Shown piece after piece: positions 35,848 through 44,566 of a stretch of 64,000 nucleotides of DNA. Made by a program: the position numbers and the translations under genes. The DNA lies in contig JAXGXT010000004.1 of assembly GCA_040772665.1 (NCBI GenBank), positions 186,001 through 250,000 of the forward strand, written 5' to 3'. This DNA is from JAXGXT01 sp040772665. Its GTDB lineage: Bacteria; Bacillota; Clostridia; Lachnospirales; Anaerotignaceae. The notes beneath the pieces are model-generated. The model worked only from the letters and a program-made list of their open reading frames with translations. It did no database searches and was not told the DNA's origin. How positions within the stretch are numbered: position 1 is the first letter of the stretch; every line of letters begins with the position of its first letter.

Positions 35848-37749
35848 TTAAACATCAAGTATGCCATATTCGGCATTTTCGGTTATAAACTCTCGCCTTG
35901 GCTCAACTTTGTCGCCCATAAGCATACTGAATATTTCGTCTGCGGCAATAGCATCTGTAAGCTCAACCTTTTTAAGCACCCTGTGCTCCTTTGCCATTGT
36001 TGTATCCCTAAGCTGCTCAAAATCCATCTCACCAAGACCTTTGTACCGCTGTATATCCTTGATTCCCGTTCTGCCTATTTCCTCATAAAGCTTTTCAAGC
36101 TCTCCATCATTGTATACATAATAATGCTGTTTGTTTTTCTCCACACGATAAAGTGGCGGCTGTGCAACATAAATCTTTCCAGCCGTTATGAGAGGCTGCA
36201 TATATCTGTAAAAAAACGTAAGCAGCAGTGTTCTTATATGAGCACCGTCAACGTCAGCATCAGTCATTATAACTATTTTGTGGTAACGCAGCTTTTCAAT
36301 ATCAAAATCCTCTGAAATGCCTGTTCCGAATGCCGTTATCATATTTTTTATTTCGTCACTGGAAAGTATTCTGTCAATACGTGCTTTTTCCACGTTAAGA
36401 ATTTTTCCCCTAAGTGGAAGAATTGCCTGTGTTTTCGGGTCACGGGCATTTTTTGCAGAGCCTCCCGCAGAATCACCCTCAACAATATAAATTTCACAGT
36501 TTTCAGGGTTTCTGTCTGAACAGTCCGTTAATTTTCCGGGAAGCCTTGTGCTTTCAAGTCCTGTTTTTCTTCTGACAAGCTCACGTGCTTTTTTAGCCGC
36601 ATCCCTTGCCCTTGAAGCAATAAGCCCTTTTTCAAATATAACTCTTCCTATATTAGGGTTCTCCTCAAGAAAATATGTGAGATGTTCACTTGTAACACTG
36701 TCAACAGCACCCCTTACTTCACTGTTTCCAAGCTTTGTCTTTGTTTGACCCTCAAACTGAGGGTCTGTAACCTTAACACTTATAACACTGGCAAGGCCCT
36801 CTCTTATGTCGTCGCTTGTAAGGTTTTTATCGGCCTCTTTAAGCAGACCCATTTTTCTGCCGTAATTGTTAAGTGTTCTTAATAACCCTGTTCTAAAACC
36901 AACAAGATGTGTTCCGCCGTCTGTTGTGTTTATGTTATTAACGAATGAAAATATATTTTCGGTATACCCGTCATTATGCTGGAAAGAGATTTCTACCATA
37001 ATTCCATCCTTTTCATCCTCGGCATAAAAAACTTTGTCATATATTGGTGTTCTGCTTTTATTTATATACTCAACAAACTCCCTTATTCCGCCCTCATAAT
37101 GGAACTCCTTAGTTTTTTGGCTGTCTTCACGCTCGTCGCTGATTATTATTTTAAGACCCTTTGTAAGAAAAGCCGTTTCACGAAGCCTTTGTTTAAGTAT
37201 TTCATAATCATAAACAACTTCATCAAAAATAGTATCGTCGGCTCTAAATTCAATCTGCGTTCCGTGTAAATCTGTTTCGCCTACAACCTCAAGGCTTGTA
37301 ACAGGTTTGCCCTTTTCATACCTTTGACAATAAATTTTACCCTCGGAATACACCCTAACTTCAAGCCATTGGCTAAGGGCATTAACAACTGATGCTCCAA
37401 CACCGTGAAGACCTCCTGAAACCTTATAACCGCCTCCTCCAAACTTGCCTCCCGCATGAAGAACGGTAAACACAACCTCAACAGCAGATATTCCCTTTTG
37501 AGCCTGAATGCCTGTGGGAATTCCTCGTCCGTTATCTGTAACACATATTACATTGTCTTTTTTTATGGTTACATTTATCTCACTGCAATATCCTGCAAGT
37601 GCTTCGTCAACTGCATTATCAACGATTTCATACACAAGATGATGAAGACCCCTTGAACTGGTTGAGCCTATATACATTCCCGGGCGTTTACGCACCGCCT
37701 CAAGCCCTTCAAGAACTTGAATTTGACTTTCATTATACTCGTTTGACAT
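35848..37749 (-). CDS. gyrB: DNA gyrase subunit B
   Basis: The 633-residue type IIA topoisomerase subunit has the GHKL ATPase domain (EIVDNAVDEALAGYC, DNGRGIPTG, GGLHGVGASVVNALS), the transducer domain and the TOPRIM domain (EGDSAGGSA, TDADVDGAHIRTLLLT). It ends with the typical REFI..NA tail. It acts with GyrA to introduce negative supercoils. Confidence 0.97.
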   Translation of the reverse strand: MSNEYNESQIQVLEGLEAVRKRPGMYIGSTSSRGLHHLVYEIVDNAVDEALAGYCSEINVTIKKDNVICVTDNGRGIPTGIQAQKGISAVEVVFTVLHAGGKFGGGGYKVSGGLHGVGASVVNALSQWLEVRVYSEGKIYCQRYEKGKPVTSLEVVGETDLHGTQIEFRADDTIFDEVVYDYEILKQRLRETAFLTKGLKIIISDEREDSQKTKEFHYEGGIREFVEYINKSRTPIYDKVFYAEDEKDGIMVEISFQHNDGYTENIFSFVNNINTTDGGTHLVGFRTGLLRTLNNYGRKMGLLKEADKNLTSDDIREGLASVISVKVTDPQFEGQTKTKLGNSEVRGAVDSVTSEHLTYFLEENPNIGRVIFEKGLIASRARDAAKKARELVRRKTGLESTRLPGKLTDCSDRNPENCEIYIVEGDSAGGSAKNARDPKTQAILPLRGKILNVEKARIDRILSSDEIKNMITAFGTGISEDFDIEKLRYHKIVIMTDADVDGAHIRTLLLTFFYRYMQPLITAGKIYVAQPPLYRVEKNKQHYYVYNDGELEKLYEEIGRTGIKDIQRYKGLGEMDFEQLRDTTMAKEHRVLKKVELTDAIAADEIFSMLMGDKVEPRREFITENAEYGILDV

Positions 37750-37798
37750 TTTTTCTCTCCTTAGGCAATACTAAAAGAATGTAAAAATTCCGAATTAA

Positions 37799-37838
37799 AA
37801 CAAGGCCTTTTCAATAAAAACATAATAAAAGCCTTGTC
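37799..37838 (-). promoter_or_regulatory. Hairpin upstream of gyrB
   Basis: ACAAGGC.TTTT pairs with AAAAGCCTTGT about 50 bp before gyrB. Related AAGCCTTG/TAAGGC words recur at 37916-37945 and near 37990. The 37750-38045 gap otherwise holds only the recF terminator. A leader role for gyrB is possible but unproven. Confidence 0.35.
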
Positions 37839-38015
37839 AAAAACTTATTTTTCCTAACATATATAATACCACTTTTTTACTCATTTTACAAGTTTAAAAC
37901 ATGTAATAAAGCTTTAAAAAGCCTTGTTTTAAGCAGTTTTAAGGCATTTTAGCCCTTCTTTAAACAACTCCTTATAAGATATGGTAAATAAGCCTTAAAA
38001 CGCATATTAAATAAC

Positions 38016-38068
38016 AAAAAAAGACCCTAAAAAGAACAAATTTTTTCATTCTCCGTCAGGTCTTTTTT
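38016..38068 (-). terminator. Terminator overlapping the 3' end of recF
   Basis: AAAAAAGACC.T (38016-38028) pairs with AGGTCTTTTTT (38058-38068). On the minus strand the stem begins inside the last recF codons and ends in a T run, so termination and the stop codon overlap. Confidence 0.65.
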
Positions 38069-39188
38069 CATTATATATTTTTCCCTTTTCAACCTTAAAA
38101 ACAGAAGCAAGGCTTTCGTATTTTTTTATACTGTCCTCAATTCCTGTACATGTAAGTATCGTTTGAATGTCACCCAAATTTTCAAGCAGATAAGTCTGTC
38201 GTTTTTCATCAAGCTCGCTTAAAACATCATCAAGCAACAAAACAGGCGCATGACCTGTTTCTCTTTTTATTATATCTATTTCCGCAAGCTTTGCCGAAAG
38301 TGCGGCTGTCCTTTGCTGACCTTGCGAGCCGAAAATTTTAACATCATTCCCGTTTACATAAAATGCAATGTCATCCTTGTGAGGGCCTGATGATGTGCTG
38401 CCGTAAAACAAGTCTTTATCCAAAGAGGACTTTATTTTTTTTGCAAGCTCATCTTTTTGGCAGTTTGGTTTATAAAGTATTTCAAGACTTTCAGTTCCGT
38501 CTGTAACGGCTGAATGTATGCCTGAAGAAATGCCGCTAAGCATTGAAACAAAGGACTCTCTGCTTTCTATTACTTTCTTCCCGTATTCAACAAGCTGATT
38601 GTCCCAAACAAAAATTGTTTCTTTCAAGCCTATATCCTTAACTATGCCCTTAAGAAGATTATTACGCTGTTTAAGCACCTTATAATACTGCTGAAGGTCG
38701 TGGTAATAAATCTTACTTAGTTGACATAATTCAATGTCAATATAACGTCTGCGTTCCGCAGGTGAATTTTTAATAAGCTGCAAGTCCTCGGGGGAAAACA
38801 TAACACAATAGAGAGTACCGAAAAGGTCAACACTTTTTCGAACAGGTATGCCGTTAACGGCAATGCCCTTTTTATCGTCTTTTTTTATATGAACGTCGAT
38901 TCTGTCTATCCTTGGATTTCTTTTATTTATGTTATTTTTTGTGTTATTTACAGTGTTATTTTTATTTACAAAAGCCTTAACATGAGCTTCTTTATGTGAA
39001 AACGAAATTAGCTGGCTGTCAATTTTTGTTCTGTGGCTTCTGCCTGTTGTGCATAAATATACAGATTCAAGGATATTTGTTTTACCCTGTGCATTATCGC
39101 CGTAGAGTATATTTATGCCCGGGGCGAAGTGCACTGTTTCTGTTTCTATATTTCTAAAGCCTGACAGGCGTAGTTCTGAAACAAACAT
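38046..39188 (-). CDS. recF: DNA replication and repair protein RecF
   Basis: The 380-residue SMC-like ATPase has Walker A GDNAQGKTNILE, the signature region GSQGQQRTAALSAKLAE and Walker B PVLLLDDVLSELD. RecF acts with RecO and RecR in gap repair. A low-complexity Asn/Lys insert (about residues 76-92, NKNNTVNNTKNNINKRN) lies in the N-terminal lobe. AGGAGA precedes the ATG. The gene is in its usual place beside dnaN and the S4 gene. Confidence 0.95.
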   Translation of the reverse strand: MFVSELRLSGFRNIETETVHFAPGINILYGDNAQGKTNILESVYLCTTGRSHRTKIDSQLISFSHKEAHVKAFVNKNNTVNNTKNNINKRNPRIDRIDVHIKKDDKKGIAVNGIPVRKSVDLFGTLYCVMFSPEDLQLIKNSPAERRRYIDIELCQLSKIYYHDLQQYYKVLKQRNNLLKGIVKDIGLKETIFVWDNQLVEYGKKVIESRESFVSMLSGISSGIHSAVTDGTESLEILYKPNCQKDELAKKIKSSLDKDLFYGSTSSGPHKDDIAFYVNGNDVKIFGSQGQQRTAALSAKLAEIDIIKRETGHAPVLLLDDVLSELDEKRQTYLLENLGDIQTILTCTGIEDSIKKYESLASVFKVEKGKIYNEKRPDGE

Positions 39189-39253
39189 TAAAAATTCTCC
39201 TAAGCAAGTAATTAATCAAATATAAATACATCAGAAACCAAAGAAAGCTTAAT

Positions 39254-39802
39254 AAAGACCTTAGGGGAATACATTAGGGGCTCTGCCCCTAATACCCCGC
39301 AAGGGTTTCACCCTTGACCCATAACGCAAAACATTCGTTTTGCTTGGAAGAATCATTTTATTTTTCAGTTTGGTTTAGATTAGTGCAAGACATATCCTTG
39401 TTTAACCTTACAACCGCATATTAATGCGGTTGTGCAAAAGTTTTTGCCTTGCTTTTTTCAAAAAGCAAGTAGGTTTGGGCAAAGCCCAAAGTTTGTTTTT
39501 GTTAAGACCTTGGGGCTCTGCCCCTAATACCCCACAAGGGTTTCACCCTTTGAACCCAATCTTACAACCGCATATATATGCGGTTGTGCAAAAGTTTTTG
39601 CCTTGCTTTTTTCAAAAAGCAAGTGGGTTTGGGCAAAGCCCAAGGTTTGTTTTTGTTAAGACATTAGGGGCTCTGCCCCTAATACCCCGCAAGGGTTTCA
39701 CCCTTTGAACCCGTCTTACAACCGCATGTACATGCGGTTGTACAAAAGTTTTTGCCTTGCTTTTTTTCAAAAAGCAAGTGGGTTTGGGCAAAGCCCAAGG
39801 GG
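39254..39802 (+). repeat. Palindromic mosaic repeat locus M (three tandem units)
   Basis: Three direct units (about 39254-39500, 39505-39650 and 39656-39802). Each starts AAGACCTTGG/AAGACATTAG and has P1 (GGGGCTCTGCCCC), P2, P3, P4 (CTTGC..GCAAG) and P5. The first carries the CATTCGTTTTGC cassette between P2 and P3. The last P5 abuts the stop codon of the S4 gene at 39806. The array fills the recF-S4 gap. Confidence 0.92.
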
Positions 39803-39805
39803 TTG

Positions 39806-40024
39806 TCATTCCCCCTGAACCACCTTTACGCTTCCAAGATTCTTCACTTCCACAATATCCCCTGACCGTATTTTTTTACCACGCTCTGTTACAACTTCAC
39901 CGTTTAATGTAACAAGCCCCTCGGCTATTATTATTTTCGCCTCAGAACCTTGGCCAACAAAATCCGCAAGCTTCAAAAGCTGGCTAAGCTTAATAAACTC
40001 CGTTTTAATCTCAACTGTTTCCAT
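39806..40024 (-). CDS. S4-domain RNA-binding protein (YaaA/RlbA type)
   Basis: The 72-residue protein is a single S4 domain (FIKLSQLLKLADFVGQGSEAKIIIAEGLVTLNGEVVTERGKKIR). It lies between dnaN and recF, where B. subtilis has yaaA. Members of this group are implicated in ribosome assembly. The start ATG follows AGAGAGGAAG. Its stop overlaps the end of a repeat array. Confidence 0.9.
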   Translation of the reverse strand: METVEIKTEFIKLSQLLKLADFVGQGSEAKIIIAEGLVTLNGEVVTERGKKIRSGDIVEVKNLGSVKVVQGE

Positions 40025-40051
40025 AATTTTGGCTTCCTCTCTCTGCTTCGG

Positions 40052-41170
40052 CTACACCCTAAGCGGAAGTATAAGATATTTATAAATATCGCCTTCCACA
40101 GGCTTAATTATACAGGGGCTTAAAGATGTATTAAACTGAATATTTATGCATTCATCATCTATTGCCCTAAGTGCATCAATAAGATATTTGGGGTTAAAAG
40201 CTATTTTAAGCCTGTCACCTTCAACATCAACATACACCTCTTCTGTTGCCATTCCCATTTCCGTTTGTGAATTAAGAATAATTTTGTTGTCTTGAATATC
40301 AATTTTAACAGGAACCTTCCTTGCATCCCTTGACATAAGTGAAGCTCTTTCAAGTGCTGAAATCAGCTCGGCTCTGTCAGAGGTTATTGCTGTTTTATAT
40401 TCATTTGTAAAGGTTTGATCATATTTAATAAAATCGCCCTCAAGTATTCTGCTTACAACTGTGTTTCCCTCAAATTCAAATAAAATATGCTTGTCTGTTA
40501 TAAACAGATTAACAGGCTCGTCGCTGTCGTTTAGAACTTTGGAAATCTCACGCAGTGTTTTCCCCGGAACAACAACATTAACGCTGTCATTTGCAGGTTC
40601 AAGGTTAGATTCTCTGTATGATATTCTGTATCCGTCAACAGCAACCATATTAATTTTATCTCCGGAAATTTCCACAAGCTCTCCTGTTAAAACAGGTTTA
40701 CTTTCATCTAATGCAATGCTGAAAATTGTTTTTGTTATCATATCACGCAAATCTTTTTGTTTAAGAGAGTATCTGTTTTCGCTTTCCACACGTGGAATTT
40801 CGGGAAACTCGTCACCATTTTGACCCATGATATTAAATTCAGATGTTCCTGATTTAATGGTAACCATATTATTTTCGTCTGTGGACAATTCCACCTCACT
40901 GCCGTTAACACGTCTTATAATATCAAAGAAAAGCTTGGCTTCAATAGCTATTGTACCATGTTTATGCACAGTGGCCTCTATAACTGATGTTTCGATCCCG
41001 ATTTCAAGGTCATTGCCTGTAAGTTTAAAGCCTTCTTTCGTATTTTTGTCTTCTTCTTCTGTTTTTATTAAAATACATTCAAGTATCGGTAATGTGGTTT
41101 TACTGCTTACTGCCTTGGAAACTATATTAATTCCGTTTAACAGGTTATCTTTATTACAAATAATCTTCAT
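40052..41170 (-). CDS. dnaN: DNA polymerase III beta subunit (sliding clamp)
   Basis: The 372-residue protein has the three-domain clamp layout. It starts MKIICNKDNLLNGINIVSKAV and ends with the conserved CIIKPVEGDIYKYLILPLRV. I chose the ATG at 41170 with AGGAG upstream; an earlier in-frame start at 41200 lies within the RBS region. It is separated from dnaA by nearly 700 bp of DnaA boxes and repeats, longer than usual. Confidence 0.96.
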   Translation of the reverse strand: MKIICNKDNLLNGINIVSKAVSSKTTLPILECILIKTEEEDKNTKEGFKLTGNDLEIGIETSVIEATVHKHGTIAIEAKLFFDIIRRVNGSEVELSTDENNMVTIKSGTSEFNIMGQNGDEFPEIPRVESENRYSLKQKDLRDMITKTIFSIALDESKPVLTGELVEISGDKINMVAVDGYRISYRESNLEPANDSVNVVVPGKTLREISKVLNDSDEPVNLFITDKHILFEFEGNTVVSRILEGDFIKYDQTFTNEYKTAITSDRAELISALERASLMSRDARKVPVKIDIQDNKIILNSQTEMGMATEEVYVDVEGDRLKIAFNPKYLIDALRAIDDECINIQFNTSLSPCIIKPVEGDIYKYLILPLRV

Positions 41171-41253
41171 TTTTGTTAATAACTCCTCTCTTGATAACAA
41201 TGTATATATTATAAGTTGTTTATAGTCATAGTAGTAGTAGGGGCTGTGAATTT

Positions 41254-41407
41254 GGTTGATAACCCCATGAACGCCTTATCAACAGTGGATATGACCCTTT
41301 GATAACATTGTAAACAAAGCAACCAGTTTCGTACAACTTATCAACACCCATCAACAATGAATTTTTCGGCCCGGGTTTATCAACAAAATGCCAACGCTTA
41401 ATCCACA
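41254..41407. other. DnaA-box cluster between dnaA and dnaN
   Basis: TTATCAACA occurs at 41276-41284, 41338-41346 and 41377-41385. Near-matches are GGTTGATAA at 41254-41262 and TAATCCACA at 41399-41407; further TTGATAAC and ATCAACA words lie between. Together with the boxes upstream of dnaA, this makes a bipartite origin layout like that of B. subtilis. Confidence 0.75.
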
Positions 41408-41429
41408 CAAGCATGTTTACAGATTTAGG

Positions 41430-41862
41430 GTTGTTAAGACCTTGGGGCTCAGCCCCAACACCCCGAAATGGTTTCACCCTTTGAACCCGTCTTACAACCG
41501 CATGAATATGCGGTTGTACAAAAGTTTTTGCTCCGCTTTTTTCAAAAAGCGGATGGGTTTGGGCAAAGCCCAAGGGATTTTCTTATTAAGACCTTGGGGC
41601 TCAGCCCCAACACCCCGCAAGGGTTTCACCCTTGACCCGTCTTACAACCGCATGTACATGCGGTTGTATAAAAGTTTTTGCCTTGCTTTTTTCAAAAAGC
41701 AAGTGGGTTTGGGCGAAGCCCAAGGTTTATCATTTCTAAGACATTGAGGGTTTCACCCTTTGAACCCGTCTTACAACCGCATGAATATGCGGTTGTACAA
41801 AAGTTTTTGTTCCGCTTTTTTCAAAAAGCGGGTGGGTTTGGGCAAAGCCCAAGGTTTGCCTA
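41430..41862 (+). repeat. Palindromic mosaic repeat locus H (three tandem units) at the dnaA 3' end
   Basis: Three direct units. The first two have P1 as TTGGGGCTCAGCCCCAA; the third has lost P1. P4 is CCGC..GCGG, then CTTGC..GCAAG, then CCGC..GCGG again. P3 centres vary (GAATAT, GTACAT, GAATAT). The last P5 ends about 10 bp from the dnaA stop at 41860, and the first unit starts about 25 bp from the DnaA-box cluster. Confidence 0.92.
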
Positions 41863-43188
41863 TATCCCCTTGATTCTTTTGTCCAGCTCCATTATAGACT
41901 TTTGCACTTCTTTTTCCTTTTCCATGTCCTTTTCTATTTTGTTGCAGGCATGGTGCACTGTGGAGTGATCCCGCCCTCCGAATGCGTCACCAATTTCGCT
42001 AAGTGAAATGTCAAGATGCTTTCGGCATAAATACATGCCTATCTGCCGTGGATAAGCTATGCTTTTAGGCTTTTTCGCCCCCTTTATTTCAGCCGCAGAT
42101 ATGTTGTAAAAATTGCTCACGATTTCTATTATAACGTCTGCCGTCAGGCTTTTTTGATTGTTTCCTCCGTAAATGTCCTTTAAGGCCTCCTCCGCTAAAT
42201 CAACGGTAATCTCCTTTTTTGTTAAGGATGCAAAAAGAACTATTCTTGTTAATGCCCCCTCAAGCTCCCTGATGTTTGTTTCAATGTGCTTGGCTATAAA
42301 CCCAAGTACGTTGTCGTTTACCACATATCCGTCACTTTTTGCTTTGTTTCTAAGTATGGCTATTCTTGTTTCAATGTCCGGCGGCTGAATGTCTGCAATA
42401 AGCCCGCCCTCAAACCTGCTTCTAAGCCTGTCCTCCAATGTTTTAATTTCTCTTGGCGGCCTGTCCGAACTTAGAATAATTTGTTTTTGTGAACCATGCA
42501 GTGCATTAAAGGTATGGAAAAACTCCTCCTGTGTACGCTCTTTTTGTGCAATAAACTGTATGTCGTCTATAAGCAAAACGTCTATGTTACGATATTTGTC
42601 ACGAAACTCCTGGTTTTTGTTATTGCTTATTGAGTTTATAAGCTCGTTTACAAAGGTTTCGCTTGTAACATAAAGTACCTTTGCGTCAGGATTTTTATCC
42701 AATATGTAGTGTGCAATGGAATGCATAAGATGTGTTTTCCCAAGGCCAACATTTCCATACAAAAATAAAGGGTTGTATGCCCTTGCAGGAGATTCAGCTA
42801 CGGCAAGGCTTGCGGCATGAGCCATTCTGTTGCTGTTTCCCACAACAAAGCTTTCAAAAACATATCTTTTGTTAAGGTTTGCCGCTTTAATAGGGTCATT
42901 GGTTTTCGCCGCCGCTCCTTCTTTTTGCTCTGTGGCAAGATTTTCACTTGTTGTTACTATAATGTTATATTCAGTGCTGCTTACATGAATAATAGCGTTT
43001 TTAATAAATGGCAGATATTTTGATTCCAAAAATTCTTTGGAAAATTGGTTTTCCGCCTTTAAAATTAAATCCCTGCCGTCAACTCTTACCGCAACAGTAG
43101 GTTTTATCCATGTGTTAAAACTAATACCCTCCAGCTCTTTTTCCATTTCATTAAGAGCCTTTTGCCAAATATCCTGTAAATTTTCCAT
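41860..43188 (-). CDS. dnaA: Replication initiator DnaA
   Basis: The 442-residue protein has all four DnaA domains: N-terminal DnaB-interaction domain (ENLQDIWQKALNEMEKE), linker, AAA+ domain (Walker A GNVGLGKTHLM, Walker B LLIDDIQFIA) and the C-terminal box-binding domain with FGGRDHSTVHHACNKIE. I chose the ATG at 43188 because GGAGGAAAAGG lies directly upstream; the in-frame ATG at 43227 would add 13 residues and lacks an RBS. Candidate promoter and DnaA boxes lie upstream, consistent with autoregulation. Confidence 0.97.
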   Translation of the reverse strand: MENLQDIWQKALNEMEKELEGISFNTWIKPTVAVRVDGRDLILKAENQFSKEFLESKYLPFIKNAIIHVSSTEYNIIVTTSENLATEQKEGAAAKTNDPIKAANLNKRYVFESFVVGNSNRMAHAASLAVAESPARAYNPLFLYGNVGLGKTHLMHSIAHYILDKNPDAKVLYVTSETFVNELINSISNNKNQEFRDKYRNIDVLLIDDIQFIAQKERTQEEFFHTFNALHGSQKQIILSSDRPPREIKTLEDRLRSRFEGGLIADIQPPDIETRIAILRNKAKSDGYVVNDNVLGFIAKHIETNIRELEGALTRIVLFASLTKKEITVDLAEEALKDIYGGNNQKSLTADVIIEIVSNFYNISAAEIKGAKKPKSIAYPRQIGMYLCRKHLDISLSEIGDAFGGRDHSTVHHACNKIEKDMEKEKEVQKSIMELDKRIKGI

Positions 43189-43235
43189 CCTTTTCCTCCA
43201 AAAAAATAAACCAAAAAAAATTGACAAAAAATATC

Positions 43236-43264
43236 TTTATAAGTTATCAACAAACTATCCACAA
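43236..43264 (-). promoter_or_regulatory. Candidate dnaA promoter overlapping DnaA boxes
   Basis: On the minus strand, TTGTGG (43264-43259) and TATAAA (43241-43236) are spaced exactly 17 bp, about 48 bp before the dnaA ATG. The spacer and -35 lie inside the DnaA-box inverted repeat. Confidence 0.5.
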
Positions 43265-43554
43265 TTTGTTGATAACTTATTTGTTGAGAATTTATCATTT
43301 ATTTTAATTCGAAACTTATTCCTAAGACTACTTATTAATATAGCAAATTTATAAGTCTTTCGCAATAATTTAATAAACCGTAAAAATTAACATATTTTGA
43401 TAAATAAGTGTAAACTTTTGATAAATTGTCAATATGGTGTGTATAAGTTTTGACAAAATACAATATATGTTTGATAATAAAAAATATATTTATGAAAGTA
43501 ATGGAAAGTATTGATATTGCACAAAAAGAAAGAATGTTTTGTTAATAAAATTTC
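43236..43554. other. oriC region between dnaA and rpmH
   Basis: A perfect 12-bp inverted repeat, GTTATCAACAAA / TTTGTTGATAAC (43243-43254 and 43265-43276), contains two TTATCAACA boxes. CTATCCACA (43255-43263) sits in its loop. Degenerate boxes follow (TGTTGAGAA near 43282 and TTGATAAA words at about 43397 and 43418). The rest is extremely AT-rich and suitable as an unwinding element. The divergent dnaA/rpmH arrangement is the standard oriC setting. Confidence 0.8.
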
Positions 43555-43583
43555 TTGACTAACAAGGCTTTCTTTAATATAAT
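43555..43583 (+). promoter_or_regulatory. SigA promoter of rpmH
   Basis: TTGACT (43555-43560) and TATAAT (43578-43583) are spaced 17 bp. This is close to consensus and about 60 bp upstream of rpmH. Confidence 0.8.
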
Positions 43584-43644
43584 ATTGAAAGTGCTCATGG
43601 CAGGCTTATGCAAATGTGAAATACTTTAAGGAGGTGCTTAACAA

Positions 43645-43779
43645 ATGAAGATGACATTCCAGCCAAAGAAAAGACAAAGAAGCAAGGTTCACGGCTTTAG
43701 AAAAAGAATGGCAACGGCTAACGGAAGAAAAGTGTTGGCAGCAAGAAGAAGAAAAGGAAGAAAAGTATTATCTGCGTAA
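43645..43779 (+). CDS. rpmH: Ribosomal protein bL34
   Basis: The 44-residue protein reads MKMTFQPKKRQRSKVHGFRKRM and ends RRRKGRKVLSA, the complete L34 sequence pattern. AAGGAGGTG precedes the ATG. It is the first gene on the plus-strand side of oriC. Confidence 0.97.
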   Translation: MKMTFQPKKRQRSKVHGFRKRMATANGRKVLAARRRKGRKVLSA

Positions 43780-43803
43780 AACTTGATAAATACTTATATT
43801 TAG

Positions 43804-43823
43804 GGCCGCTGATGTGGCCTTTT
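43804..43823 (+). terminator. Small hairpin between rpmH and rnpA
   Basis: GGCCGC pairs with GTGGCC (one G-T pair), followed by TTTT. It could attenuate the excess of rpmH over rnpA transcription. Confidence 0.5.
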
Positions 43824-43893
43824 AATATTTAGACATAAAAAGCTAATGTTTTATTATGTCTTTATATTGTGTTTTTGAAAGAGGGATTAGGAA

Positions 43894-44244
43894 TTGAAGT
43901 TCACACAATCGCTTAAAAAAAATTACCAGTTTGGTTTTGTTTATAACAAGGGAAAATCAATTGCCAACAGATTCCTTGTTGTTTATGTTGTAAAAAACAA
44001 AAGATTTCAGCAAACAAACCGCCTTGGCATAACCGTAAGCAAAAAGGTTGGCAAAAGCGTTGTCAGAAGCAGGGTAACACGTCTTATTAAAGAAAGCTAC
44101 AGGCTTAACGAAGAAAACATAAAACCCGGCTATGACATTGTGGTATTGGCAAGAGTTAATGCCAACACGGCAACATTTTTTGAAATCCAAAAATCCCTTT
44201 TAAACCTGTTAAAAAAACAAGGCTTAATTATTGAAAAAGCATAA
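43894..44244 (+). CDS. rnpA: Ribonuclease P protein component
   Basis: The 116-residue basic protein contains the RNase P motif NRLGITVSKKVGKSVVRSRVTRLIKESYR. It assists the RNase P RNA in tRNA 5' maturation. It starts with TTG (43894) after GAGGGATTAGG. It is in its standard place after rpmH. Confidence 0.95.
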   Translation: MKFTQSLKKNYQFGFVYNKGKSIANRFLVVYVVKNKRFQQTNRLGITVSKKVGKSVVRSRVTRLIKESYRLNEENIKPGYDIVVLARVNANTATFFEIQKSLLNLLKKQGLIIEKA

Positions 44245-44321
44245 TTTTGCAAAGCACTAATCAAAAAAAGATACTTAAATTCGTTTAAGCTTTAAGTCGG
44301 AAAATACGGAGAATTAAATGT

Positions 44322-44534
44322 ATGGTAAGAAAACTTTTTCTTTATTTGATAAGATTCTATCAGACAGCTATTTCCCCCTATAAAGCGCCGTGCTGCAGAT
44401 TTACACCAACCTGTTCTCAGTATACTTACCAGGCGGTGAAAAAATACGGCGCAATAAAAGGCGGATTTCTTGGTATAAGACGAATTTTGAAATGCCATCC
44501 TTTCCATAAAGGCGGCTATGACCCGGTACCATAA
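44322..44534 (+). CDS. yidD: Membrane protein insertion efficiency factor YidD
   Basis: The 70-residue protein has the YidD signature: LIRFYQTAISPYKAPCCRFTPTCSQY with its Cys residues, then GFLGIRRILKCHPFHKGGYDPVP. It lies between rnpA and yidC, as in most bacteria. GGAG precedes the ATG. Confidence 0.95.
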   Translation: MVRKLFLYLIRFYQTAISPYKAPCCRFTPTCSQYTYQAVKKYGAIKGGFLGIRRILKCHPFHKGGYDPVP

Positions 44535-44566
44535 AATTGAATTTTACCTTGAGGAGGAACAATACA

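Noticed and set aside
43236..43646. Small RNA gene in the dnaA-rpmH gap
   Set aside because: The region is explained by DnaA boxes, AT-rich origin DNA and the rpmH promoter; no independent promoter-terminator pair was seen.
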